Part shown: piece after piece, positions 13,737 through 21,357 of the stretch
Layout: each line of letters opens with the position of its first letter
Position numbering within the stretch: position 1 is the stretch's first letter
IMG/VR virus record: IMGVR_UViG_3300005529_000102
Coordinates: 1-23,021 of that record
Reading direction: 5' to 3' (one strand)
DNA length: 23,021 nt
Source of the DNA: a virus
Notes under the pieces: model-generated
What the model was told of the DNA's origin: nothing
Databases searched by the model: none
The model's input: only the letters and a program-made list of their open reading frames with translations
Translations under genes and position numbers: made by a program

Positions 13737-14711
13737 ATGGCGCGAACATCAGGTACGCAGACCAACATCGGCATCGGAATCGAAAGCACGCCCGGCACCG
13801 CAGTCGCGGCAACCCACTTTCCGAAATGGGCAGAGCTCTCCCTCCAGGGCGTTTCTGAGAAGGCTCCGCTGACCTCTCAGCGCGGCGTCAGGAACATGAG
13901 CTCGGATAGCATGATCCGGCGCAAGTTTTCCCAGGGCAGCATTGCCGTCGTACCGAACGGCGACATCGCTCCGATCTTCTTCTACCTCGCGCTCGGTTCG
14001 AAGGCGACGACAGGCCCGACCGACGGAACCTATTCGCACACCTTTTCCGTTCAGAACGCGAATGCGTCGATGAAGACCGCGACTATCCTCAAGGAAGACG
14101 GCAGCATCGTAACCGAGCGCTTCGCGAACTGCGTCGTCAACGAACTCACTCTCGAGGCATCGGACAGCTGGGCACGGCTGATGGCCTCGATTCTCGGAGG
14201 TTATCCGGACACCGGCAGCGTCACCGAGTCCTTCTCGCAGGAGAATGAGTATGCATATCACCAGATGGCCGTTAAATTTGGTACCTCGCTCTCCAACGCA
14301 GCCAGCCAGAACGCGACGCCGCTCAAGTCTTTCCAGCTCAACATCAAGAACAACGTCCTGCAGGATGAAGCATTCCTATCTGGTAGCAATCAGCCGGTGG
14401 CTTGGGTAGCCGGCCGCTTCGAAGCCTCAGGCTCTTACGCTCTGCACTTCTCCGACACCACGGAGCTCGATAAGTACAAGGCGAACACCAAGAACGCCGC
14501 GATCATCACCTTCACGGGCGCCGTAACCGGTGGCGGCTCCACCCCGGAGAGCATCACTATCAAGCTCGGTAGGCTCGTCCTCAACAAAGAGCCGCTCGTC
14601 TACCAACTCGACGGCATCACTGTCCTGCAGCAGGAATTCACGGTCGAATTCGAAGCCACCGACAAGGAGGTGCAGGTTGTTGTCGTCAACGACACTTCAA
14701 GCTACGCATGA
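13737..14711 (+). CDS. Major tail tube protein
   Basis: A 324-aa protein. The N-terminus (MARTSGTQTNIGIGIESTPG, then TAVAATHFPKWAELSLQ) matches the start of a common siphovirus tail tube family, where the 'GIESTPGT' element precedes the first strand. A large beta-rich body follows, with NELTLEASDSWARLMASILG in the middle and a final strand FTVEFEATDKEVQVVVVND. It lies directly before the frameshifted tail chaperone gene, its canonical position. The start is TATATG after an AT-rich stretch, without Shine-Dalgarno. The stop overlaps the next start as ATGA. Confidence 0.8.
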   Translation: MARTSGTQTNIGIGIESTPGTAVAATHFPKWAELSLQGVSEKAPLTSQRGVRNMSSDSMIRRKFSQGSIAVVPNGDIAPIFFYLALGSKATTGPTDGTYSHTFSVQNANASMKTATILKEDGSIVTERFANCVVNELTLEASDSWARLMASILGGYPDTGSVTESFSQENEYAYHQMAVKFGTSLSNAASQNATPLKSFQLNIKNNVLQDEAFLSGSNQPVAWVAGRFEASGSYALHFSDTTELDKYKANTKNAAIITFTGAVTGGGSTPESITIKLGRLVLNKEPLVYQLDGITVLQQEFTVEFEATDKEVQVVVVNDTSSYA

Positions 14712-15025
14712 TCGCCCGCTCTGAACATCCGTTCGAGACTTCGTCTGGGAAGACCAAGCTCGTGGTCCGCGACTTCATTACTGGCGCCGAGAATTGGGCC
14801 ATACGAAACATCTACGATCGCGGTCTCAAAGAAGAGAAGGACGTCGCCCTCGAGGCTGAGCGCAAAGGCTTCGAAATCGTCGTCGTTTCGGTCAACGGCG
14901 AGACCACCAACATTGCCGATCAGATCCTTGCACTGCCGCTCAGTGAGTACCAGGAGATCGTCAAACACCTCACGCCAATCTTCAGCGGCGAGACTGATAA
15001 AAAAAAATCAGAGACCTCCTCCTAA
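14708..15025 (+). CDS. Tail assembly chaperone, unshifted product (G-type)
   Basis: A 105-aa protein (MIARSEHPFETSSGKTKLVV onward) with a middle of VSVNGETTNIADQILALPLS, in the style of the first tail-assembly chaperone of siphoviruses. In lambda-type phages this protein coats the tape measure during tail assembly. The reading frame ends just after a run of nine A (14999-15007) with KKKSETSS. A second frame continues past the stop, so this is the short product of a programmed frameshift pair. The ATG overlaps the previous stop; the base at -1 is C. Confidence 0.8.
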   Translation: MIARSEHPFETSSGKTKLVVRDFITGAENWAIRNIYDRGLKEEKDVALEAERKGFEIVVVSVNGETTNIADQILALPLSEYQEIVKHLTPIFSGETDKKKSETSS

Positions 15026-15201
15026 GATACGCCAGTGATGGCCTGCTCAGGGACGAACTCATCGTGTTGGAAGTCTGCCGGCGCAACGGCTGGACCTATC
15101 ACGATTTCATGGCGAATCCCCACTGGGTGAATGAGCTTGCGATCGAGCAGCTCGTTATCGACACCAAGAAGGCCAAGGCCGCACAGAGCGCGCTACAATA
15201 G
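14708..15201 (+). CDS. Tail assembly chaperone, -1 frameshift fusion (G-T type)
   Basis: Slipping back one base on A-AAA-AAA (15001-15007) joins the first 100 codons to a 64-codon frame that ends at TAG 15199-15201. The added part begins IRDLLLRYASDGLLRDELIV and ends in a helix (HWVNELAIEQLVIDTKKAKA). The WTYHDFMANPHW motif in its middle is typical of the T part of such chaperones. The -1 frame has a stop (TAA 14998-15000) immediately before the run, so the shift must take place on the run itself. The fusion of about 164 aa would bind tail tube subunits through its T part while the G part coats the tape measure. Confidence 0.8.
14999..15007 (+). other. A9 slippery sequence for programmed -1 frameshifting
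   Basis: Nine consecutive A, read as AAA AAA AAA in the starting frame, including the classic heptamer A-AAA-AAA. It is the longest single-base run I noticed in a GC-rich window and lies exactly at the junction of the two chaperone frames. Confidence 0.8.
15194..15199 (+). promoter_or_regulatory. -10-like TACAAT before the tape measure gene
   Basis: TACAAT (5 of 6 matches) ends 8 nt before ATG 15208, overlapping the stop of the chaperone fusion frame; predicted leader about 2 nt. No clear -35 box. Confidence 0.4.
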
Positions 15202-15207
15202 GCATAT

Positions 15208-16863
15208 ATGGCCTTCTTCGGCGGAGGTAGCGACCAGACCCTGCAGATCACGCTCCGAGCGAAGGATGAGGCCACACAGTCCATCAACAAGGTCCGCCTT
15301 TCTATTGGGGACCTCGCCAAAGGCTTCGTCGTAGGCAACCTGGCTACTGACGTCTTCCGCAGAGGCTTGTCCCTGGTATCGGGCGTTATCAGCGCATCAC
15401 AGCGCGAGTATCAACAGCAGGCCCAGGCCCTGGCACAGATGAATGCTGTGCTGAAGTCCACCGGCTCAGCGGCAGGTCTGACCGCCAAGCAACTCGTCGA
15501 TCTATCAACATCGCTTTCGAAAGCCACCCTCTTTACGGACGATCAGGTCCTCTCGGCTCAGAACCTGTTGCTCACCTTCACCAACATAAAGAGCAGCATC
15601 TTCGAGGACACCACCAGGGCCGTGCTCGACCTGAGCCAAGCGATGGGTCAAGACCTCAAGTCTAGTGCCGTCCAGCTCGGCAAGGCGCTCAACGATCCCC
15701 TGACCGGTATATCGGCACTCCAGCGCGTCGGAGTGTCCTTCAGCAGCTCACAAGAGGAGCTCATTGCCAAGCTCGTAAAGAGCGGCAACACCCTCGAGGC
15801 GCAGCGTCTCATTCTGAAGGAGCTCAACAAGGAGTTCGGCGGATCGGCCGAGAGCGCGTATGCGGCTGCAAGCTCATACGAGAAAATGGAGAAGAACATC
15901 CAGGAGCTCGAGCAAGGCATCGGCTCGGGTCTTGTACCGGCCGTAAACAACCTCTTCCATTCGTTCGAGCAGGTGACGGCAGGCATGGGTGACTCAGTCG
16001 ATGTCGGCCGCGCGACGTTCGTCACTTTCTCCACCATCACGCAAACAGCTGCAGCTGCAGCCGTCATGATCCATTCCGCTGCGGCCGCTTTCGTTCTCTT
16101 CGGCTCAAAGGTCACGCAATACTCGGCCTCAGTCGGAGGAGCCGGACTTGCCATGAAGATGATGGGCAAGGAGGTGAAGGAAAACACCAAAGGCTTCGAC
16201 GATTTCAATAACGCCGTGCTCGATGGCGTCTCAACTTCCAGGCAGTTCTACGACCAGCTCGTCGAACAGAACGGCAAAGTCCTTAAGACTTGGGGCGACA
16301 TGACCACTTCTGCCCTGACGCTCGGGAAGACGGCACCGGACGCCTATCAAAAGACCGCCAAGGAGGCCGCAGAAGCGGCCAAGAAGGGCAAGGAGGCCGC
16401 TCAGTCCATTATGACCGCGAAGAGCGCCGTGGAGGACTTCCAGCGGGCTCTAAGGGGTGACCGAGAGGACCTCGCGAAGTCCTATGCCGACGCCGAGCAG
16501 CGCCTCTTCGGTTTACGCAAGCAGGCCAGTACGGAAGACGACCCGGAGCGCATGAAGGAGCTTCAGCTCGAGATCACAAAGCAGCAATCTGCTCTCGATC
16601 GCCTTCGGCCGAACTTTCAAGGTGACCAGAGCACCGTTCTCGACACCGCGCGTCGCTATGCCGAGGCAACAGATCTCGAGCGCAGCTTCCTTGACATCGC
16701 CAAGCGGACAGTCGAGCAGACCCGCAGCTTCGCACAGACCGTCCAGCTGAATTTCAACTTTAATGACGCCGTGGCCGGTGACCAGGGCATCCGGGACATC
16801 ATCATGAAGACCATGCAAGAGCTCGACCGCCAATCGACCCTCAAGGGCCTCGGTGGTCTCTGA
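15208..16863 (+). CDS. Tail tape measure protein
   Basis: A 551-aa, mainly helical protein directly after the frameshifted chaperone gene. The N-terminal region (MAFFGGGSDQTLQITLRAKD onward) and the segment SSAVQLGKALNDPLTGISAL with QRVGVSFSSSQEELI match the tape measure family in which ALNDPLTG..LQRVGV is a hallmark. Two hydrophobic stretches lie in the middle (residues about 270-300, TQTAAAAAVMIHSAAAAFVL), followed by Lys/Ala-rich coiled coil. Family knowledge suggests about 0.15 nm of tail per residue, so the tail would be roughly 80 nm, short for a siphovirus. The start is TATATG. No lysozyme or peptidase motif seen. Confidence 0.85.
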   Translation: MAFFGGGSDQTLQITLRAKDEATQSINKVRLSIGDLAKGFVVGNLATDVFRRGLSLVSGVISASQREYQQQAQALAQMNAVLKSTGSAAGLTAKQLVDLSTSLSKATLFTDDQVLSAQNLLLTFTNIKSSIFEDTTRAVLDLSQAMGQDLKSSAVQLGKALNDPLTGISALQRVGVSFSSSQEELIAKLVKSGNTLEAQRLILKELNKEFGGSAESAYAAASSYEKMEKNIQELEQGIGSGLVPAVNNLFHSFEQVTAGMGDSVDVGRATFVTFSTITQTAAAAAVMIHSAAAAFVLFGSKVTQYSASVGGAGLAMKMMGKEVKENTKGFDDFNNAVLDGVSTSRQFYDQLVEQNGKVLKTWGDMTTSALTLGKTAPDAYQKTAKEAAEAAKKGKEAAQSIMTAKSAVEDFQRALRGDREDLAKSYADAEQRLFGLRKQASTEDDPERMKELQLEITKQQSALDRLRPNFQGDQSTVLDTARRYAEATDLERSFLDIAKRTVEQTRSFAQTVQLNFNFNDAVAGDQGIRDIIMKTMQELDRQSTLKGLGGL

Positions 16864-16869
16864 TACACT
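16864..16869 (+). promoter_or_regulatory. -10-like TACACT for a leaderless start at 16876
   Basis: TACACT (4 of 6 matches) follows the tape measure stop and is followed by exactly 6 nt and ATG 16876. Confidence 0.35.
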
Positions 16870-16875
16870 TAACCT

Positions 16876-18195
16876 ATGGCGAGCATCAAATTCGATGACA
16901 CTGAAATTCTGGATGCCGACCACATCCCTCAGTACATCAAGCATGAGTCCGTAGCCGAACGAGTGCTCGTATCTATGTCGCTCGGGCGGGAAGACGGCGA
17001 GGCATTCATATCCGAGCGCTACGGCAAGAAACTCATTACGCTCCGAGGCATGCTCCGCGGAAGCAGCCAGGCCGACCTCGACGACGCAATAGATGAATTT
17101 AAGGAGCTTTTTTCTCGTCCCGAGAAAGCACTCGATGTCAGCTTCGGCAGCGGCACACGTCGCTATATCGCCACCTGTACCAAGCACGAGTTCGACCGCG
17201 ACCACTATCACACAAACGGCGTGCCCTGGACTGCTGAGTTCGTCGTTTCAGGAGGCGTTGGTTACGACACCGAAGTCACAACTCCCATCAGCGCTGACAG
17301 CATCACCACCGCAGACGACGGCGACGGCAATTACGTCCACGAAGGCTCGTTCGACATTGAGGGCAGCAAAGCAGCGGCTCCGATCATTACGCTTGAGTTC
17401 ACGACAGCCGACGCAGATATGCTCGGAATTGAGTTCATGAATACCGACACAGGCGAACGCATCGTCATTACGCGCAATGGTGACTGGAACGGCGCCACTC
17501 TGATTATCGACTGTCTGAACAAGCGCGTCCTGGACAACGTACTCAACGGCGGCGACCCCGTTGAAGGCTCCTTCTATGGCATGTTCCCGAATTTCCAGAT
17601 CGGAACCAACAATTTCCGTATCACGACCGGCGGCATCGTCAGCCAGCGTTCTTCGGAGGACAGCGTGCCCGCGAACGGTGCTCCCGGCTACTACGTTCGC
17701 TTCCTCAACGACAGCAAGTTCTGTGCGATGAGCTTTACTGTTCCATACACTGACGACACCTACGGCGCGGTCAAACTTGGCCTTACTCATGAAGGGTCGC
17801 CGCCGGCAAGCACGCCATTCGCCTATATCTGGCCTGACGACGAGGGGGAACCCGATTCAGGCGCGGCCCTAACGTCCGATTCGTTCGACGGCTCTGCTGT
17901 GCCCACCTACCCAACGTACGCCTACGTAACCGCGTCTCTTCCTACCGCTACCCTCCAAGCCAACACGCGCTACTGGCTTGGCATGACCATATCGCTCGAT
18001 GATCCGCCCAACTACTTCGACTGGAATGGCAGCTCCGACATCTCGTATCCTCGCGGCGGCATAAAGACCTCCATCGACAGCGGCGGTACATGGTCTGACG
18101 AAATCGGCAGCATGGCCTTCCGCATCCTCTTCGGCGGCGCACCGAAGGAGACCGATTTCAACCTCACCGTTGAATACACGAAGACCTATCTCTGA
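16876..18195 (+). CDS. Distal tail (Dit-like) protein with added beta-sandwich module
   Basis: A 439-aa protein. Residues 1-130 have the plan of the Dit N-terminal barrel: MASIKFDDTEILDAD, then GKKLITLRGMLRGSSQADLD with the helix DDAIDEFKELFSRPEKALDV, then strands RRYIATCTKHEFDRDHYHT and WTAEFVVSGGVGYD. In siphoviruses Dit joins the tail tube to the baseplate. Residues about 130-255 are a second beta domain. Residues about 256-421 look like a carbohydrate-binding-type beta-sandwich (FTVPYTDDTYGAVKLGLTHE, NTRYWLGMTISLDD, FRILFGG) that is similar in plan to a module in the next gene. Position after the tape measure fits. No Shine-Dalgarno. Confidence 0.75.
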   Translation: MASIKFDDTEILDADHIPQYIKHESVAERVLVSMSLGREDGEAFISERYGKKLITLRGMLRGSSQADLDDAIDEFKELFSRPEKALDVSFGSGTRRYIATCTKHEFDRDHYHTNGVPWTAEFVVSGGVGYDTEVTTPISADSITTADDGDGNYVHEGSFDIEGSKAAAPIITLEFTTADADMLGIEFMNTDTGERIVITRNGDWNGATLIIDCLNKRVLDNVLNGGDPVEGSFYGMFPNFQIGTNNFRITTGGIVSQRSSEDSVPANGAPGYYVRFLNDSKFCAMSFTVPYTDDTYGAVKLGLTHEGSPPASTPFAYIWPDDEGEPDSGAALTSDSFDGSAVPTYPTYAYVTASLPTATLQANTRYWLGMTISLDDPPNYFDWNGSSDISYPRGGIKTSIDSGGTWSDEIGSMAFRILFGGAPKETDFNLTVEYTKTYL

Positions 18196-18198
18196 GGT

Positions 18199-19980
18199 AT
18201 GACGTCCAAGAAACACGTCATCGCGCGCGTATCCGATTCGTCAGACCGCTTCATCAAGGCGTGGTCCAATATCCAATTCGATGGCTACGCGAAGGTCCTC
18301 AACGGCGGCTGTGGCGAGTGCGTAATACGCTATGCCGTACCCTTCGATTACGACGGCGCAGACCTTCGTGAAGGCAATCAAATCGACCTGCTCCTGGGCG
18401 ATGCTGATACCCTAGCAGACCCTACCTCCGACTTTGGAGCACGCCTTCTCTATCGCGGCTACATCTCACTCATTGAGCGCGAGCTGTCGCAGAACGACGA
18501 GCGCGTCACCGTCCACATTCTTGGGCACTACACACTGCTATCCCTGGACATATTGAGAGAGAGCGACGTCACCACGCTTTACTCTGCTGATGGTACGGGC
18601 GTCGAAGCCAATCTGTCCAACTCCTCCGGCGATCTCGCACCGGGCGACATTGCCCAGATGGCCCGCAGCGTCATCCTCTACTTCAACGACCAAGCGGGAG
18701 TGAATGCGAATAAGCTGTACTTCCTAGCCGAGGACGCACCGGACCTTGGTGCAACCGCGACGTACAAGTTCGTCCAGAAGACTTATCGTGAAGCTCTCGA
18801 CATACTGAAGAGCCTCGCTCCTGCGAACGTCTACTGGTCCATAGACGAGACCGGACGCTTCCGCTTCAAGTCAATTCCCTCGGCCCCCACGCACGAGTTT
18901 GTATTCGGCAAGCATGTCTCGAAGCTGCGCGTAGAGCGCTCCCTAGAAAAGCTCCGGAACGTCGTCCTCGTATGGAACGGGGATGCTATCTATGCCAACT
19001 ACGAGGACTCCGCCTCCATTGCTCTATATGGGCGCAGAGCCGAGCGCATAAACGACTTCGGCATCGCCGACACCGACGCCGCGGATGCCGTCGGAGCGAA
19101 GTTCCTCGCTGAGAATAAAGACCCCTCCATGAAGGTCATCGCCACCATCGTGGACAATGCCAGTTCGGACGGTGCAAACGAAATCACTGTAGATCGGCCA
19201 GTATACACGGTCGATGATAGCGATAGCGCCTGCGACGCCGGCAACACTCTGACGACGAGCGGCGACCAGGCAGCAGCACAGACATTCGAGTCCAATGGAG
19301 GCACTCTCGCGCAAGCTCGCTTTCGATTGGCTCGCACCGGCTCTCCAACAGGCAACATCTACGCCAAGCTATACGCGATTACAGGCTCGTTCGGTTCGAC
19401 CTCGACGCCTACCGGCTCCCCTCTGGCCGTCTCCGAGCCGGTCGACGTCTCAACGCTTCCGACGACGGCCGGCGACCCAGCTGACTTCGCCCAGACCCTC
19501 TTCCGCTTCACTGGGGTCAATCAGTACGCAATGTCAGCCGCCACGCGGTACGCCATAGTCCTCGAATACACGGGCGGCGACATATCTAATTACGTCTGGT
19601 ACGGCGTAGACGGCAGCCTCACCCATCCCGGCAATCTTTCAACCTTCACAGCCGCAACGTGGACCCCGAACGGCTCTGCCGACCTAACCTTTGCGGTCTA
19701 CATCGTCACTGTCGAATCGCTCACCATTTCCCAGGCAACCGGCACCGACATCGAGGACATACAGCCTGGTCACACTTGCCGCTTCGTTGGTTTCAGCTCG
19801 ACCCTATCGGATATATTCAAGGACAACATGCTCATCACTGAGGTGCGTTATAGCCTTGGCTCGGTCGAACTGACCATCGAACTCAACAAAAGCGGTATCC
19901 TCGACATCCAGGCACAGCAGGGCCGTCGCATCAGTGACATCGGCAACGGTGGTCTAGGCATCCCCGATAACTACTCCTGA
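18199..19980 (+). CDS. Baseplate hub / tail-associated (Tal-like) protein
   Basis: A 593-aa protein. The N-terminal half reads as a phage baseplate hub: RFIKAWSNIQFDGYAKVLNG, RLLYRGYISLIERELSQNDE, VHILGHYTLLSLDIL and a region with YWSIDETGRFRFKSIP, consistent with a gp27/Tal-type hub. Residues about 335-506 are an inserted beta-sandwich (AAQTFESNGGTLAQARFRLA, TRYAIVLEYTGGDISNYVWY, DLTFAVYIV) similar in plan to the one in the preceding Dit-like protein. The hub fold then resumes (TGTDIEDIQPGHTCRFVGFS to IELNKSGILDI). It starts 3 nt after the previous stop (TGAGGTATG); the GAGG there is too close to act as a good Shine-Dalgarno. Confidence 0.7.
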   Translation: MTSKKHVIARVSDSSDRFIKAWSNIQFDGYAKVLNGGCGECVIRYAVPFDYDGADLREGNQIDLLLGDADTLADPTSDFGARLLYRGYISLIERELSQNDERVTVHILGHYTLLSLDILRESDVTTLYSADGTGVEANLSNSSGDLAPGDIAQMARSVILYFNDQAGVNANKLYFLAEDAPDLGATATYKFVQKTYREALDILKSLAPANVYWSIDETGRFRFKSIPSAPTHEFVFGKHVSKLRVERSLEKLRNVVLVWNGDAIYANYEDSASIALYGRRAERINDFGIADTDAADAVGAKFLAENKDPSMKVIATIVDNASSDGANEITVDRPVYTVDDSDSACDAGNTLTTSGDQAAAQTFESNGGTLAQARFRLARTGSPTGNIYAKLYAITGSFGSTSTPTGSPLAVSEPVDVSTLPTTAGDPADFAQTLFRFTGVNQYAMSAATRYAIVLEYTGGDISNYVWYGVDGSLTHPGNLSTFTAATWTPNGSADLTFAVYIVTVESLTISQATGTDIEDIQPGHTCRFVGFSSTLSDIFKDNMLITEVRYSLGSVELTIELNKSGILDIQAQQGRRISDIGNGGLGIPDNYS

Positions 19981-20019
19981 CGTATCCACAGTACCCGCTG
20001 CTACCTCTCCTTCCGGGTA

Positions 20020-20025
20020 TATAAT
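20020..20025 (+). promoter_or_regulatory. Perfect -10 TATAAT for a leaderless lysis-module transcript
   Basis: An exact TATAAT lies in the 51-nt gap after the hub gene, followed by exactly 6 nt and then ATG 20032. This is the best leaderless promoter candidate in the window because it lies outside any gene. No good -35 box (CTGCTA at 19998-20003 is weak). Confidence 0.55.
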
Positions 20026-20031
20026 TCGGTC

Positions 20032-20358
20032 ATGCCCACGGACTGGCTTCAGGTCCTCCCCAATCTCTCGATCGGCGTCATTTCCGTAATCGCCCTGGCC
20101 TATATATCCCTTCGGCACTCCCAGACGCAGCAATCTTTACAAGATCAATTCATCACGTCATTGGACGACCGCGCTGACAAGCACGAAGCCGCTATGAACG
20201 AGCGCGAGCAGGCTCTTCGCGCTGTCGAAGCCGACGTGCGCCGCAATCTGACCGACCAGCTCGCACAGAACACCATCGCTCTGAAGGGTAATGCTGACGC
20301 CTTTGCCAGCAACACCAAACTCATGGAGCGCGTCGTCGAGCACCTCGACTCCAAATGA
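20032..20358 (+). CDS. Small membrane-anchored coiled-coil protein (lysis-associated)
   Basis: A 108-aa protein. Residues about 9-27 form one hydrophobic segment (PNLSIGVISVIALAYISL); the rest is a charged, heptad-rich helix (from SLDDRADKHEAAMNEREQAL to MERVVEHLDSK) with no Cys. A single N-terminal membrane segment with a long coiled coil is seen in phage lysis-cassette proteins such as spanin-like or holin-accessory proteins. It lies directly upstream of the endolysin and shares a TGATATG junction with it. Function is inferred from topology and position only. Confidence 0.55.
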   Translation: MPTDWLQVLPNLSIGVISVIALAYISLRHSQTQQSLQDQFITSLDDRADKHEAAMNEREQALRAVEADVRRNLTDQLAQNTIALKGNADAFASNTKLMERVVEHLDSK

Positions 20359-20359
20359 T

Positions 20360-21148
20360 ATGACCTGCGTACAGGGCCAGGGCTTCGGACAGAACCTCAA
20401 CCCCTCCTACAAGCAAACGGGAATTGCGGGCCATCCGGGGATCGACGAGAGCTGCGGCTTCGGCACGCCGGGTCATGCCATCTACGACGGACCTGCCTAC
20501 AAGGTCGTCACGCCTGCCAATGCAGGACCCGAGGGCTTCACAGGCGTATTTCAGCTCGTCGACGACGGCCTGGAATGCTTCGAATGGCTCACGGGCCATT
20601 GCGATCCGCTCGTCCAGCCGGGCACCCCAGTCCATAAGGGGGATCTCTTCTTCACCGAGGCCAACCACGGCAAGGTCTACTCGGGCAACATCGAAATAAC
20701 GCTAGCGATGCAAAAAGCAGGCAACAAGGCCGGCGCGCATCGCCACTACCAGAAGCGCCCCGTCATGCCGGTGCCCTCAACTGACTGGCGCTATGAATAT
20801 CTAGGTGGCCAGACATCCAGCCCCTATCGCGATCCCCAGGGCAACTACTACCGCATCATCGAGCCGTATAACGGCTTCAACGGATGCGTTGACCCTCTGC
20901 GCCCAACCTTCTACCGCGATCTTACGGTCGGCCGCTCTGGTTACGATGTCTTCGTTCTGCAGCGGCTACTGCGCAGGAAGGGCTATTTTGGCGCAGAACC
21001 TACAGCCTTCTTCGGCGCATTCACGGCCGTGGCAGTCGCGAAGTATCAATCAGCAAACGGAATCACGCCGACATCCTATTTTGGCCCACTCACGCGCACT
21101 TTAGCGCTCCGGGAGCTTAGTCCGCTGCCCGTACTGAGCCGGGAATAA
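20360..21148 (+). CDS. M23-family peptidase endolysin with peptidoglycan-binding domain
   Basis: A 262-aa protein. An M23 (LytM/lysostaphin-type) zinc peptidase core is visible from ordered motifs: HxxxD in GHPGIDESC (H25, D29), GTPGHAIYDGPAYKVV, a GHCD equivalent to the family's GH(L) motif, PGTPVHKGDLFF, and HxH in AGAHRHYQ. The C-terminal 65 residues (LTVGRSGYDVFVLQRLLRRK to YFGPLTRTLALREL) are a PG_binding_1-type domain. Such enzymes cut peptide cross-bridges in cell-wall peptidoglycan at lysis. There is no signal peptide, so export probably depends on a holin. ATG 20360 is chosen because it is 1 nt after the previous stop (TGATATG); the open frame upstream overlaps the preceding gene. 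Confidence 0.8.
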   Translation: MTCVQGQGFGQNLNPSYKQTGIAGHPGIDESCGFGTPGHAIYDGPAYKVVTPANAGPEGFTGVFQLVDDGLECFEWLTGHCDPLVQPGTPVHKGDLFFTEANHGKVYSGNIEITLAMQKAGNKAGAHRHYQKRPVMPVPSTDWRYEYLGGQTSSPYRDPQGNYYRIIEPYNGFNGCVDPLRPTFYRDLTVGRSGYDVFVLQRLLRRKGYFGAEPTAFFGAFTAVAVAKYQSANGITPTSYFGPLTRTLALRELSPLPVLSRE

Positions 21149-21152
21149 CAAT
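21147..21152 (+). promoter_or_regulatory. Weak -10-like AACAAT at the leaderless position
   Basis: AACAAT (4 of 6 matches) is followed by exactly 6 nt and ATG 21159. It is listed for its spacing, which repeats that of stronger sites; on its own it is weak. Confidence 0.25.
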
Positions 21153-21158
21153 GCATCT

Positions 21159-21344
21159 ATGGATCAAGGCAAGGCCCTCGTTTCCTCAAGGACGTTCCAG
21201 GTCGCGCTCGTGCAGGCCATCATCGCTGTTGTTGTGATCTTCTCGACGGCCTATCCGGGCGTCGGCTGGTTGCTCGCAGCGAAGTCGGTCCTCGACATCG
21301 TGCTACGCCTCATAACGACCGACCCGATTGCATCGCTTTCCTAA
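21159..21344 (+). CDS. Holin-like small membrane protein
   Basis: A 61-aa protein with two likely membrane segments (VALVQAIIAVVVIFSTAYPG and GWLLAAKSVLDIVLRLI) and a polar N-terminus (MDQGKALVSSRTF). Size, topology and position just after the endolysin suggest a holin, which would let the leaderless endolysin reach the wall. The start is ATCTATG with T at -1, as in most phage genes here. It is the last gene with that start style before the structured region. No family signature recognised. Confidence 0.55.
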   Translation: MDQGKALVSSRTFQVALVQAIIAVVVIFSTAYPGVGWLLAAKSVLDIVLRLITTDPIASLS

Positions 21345-21357
21345 GCTCTTTCACATC

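Noticed and set aside
13558-13872. 104-aa frame starting at ATG 13558
   Set aside because: Arg/Ser-rich shadow that overlaps the tail tube gene by 136 nt; the 54-aa frame from 13566 fits the gap exactly.
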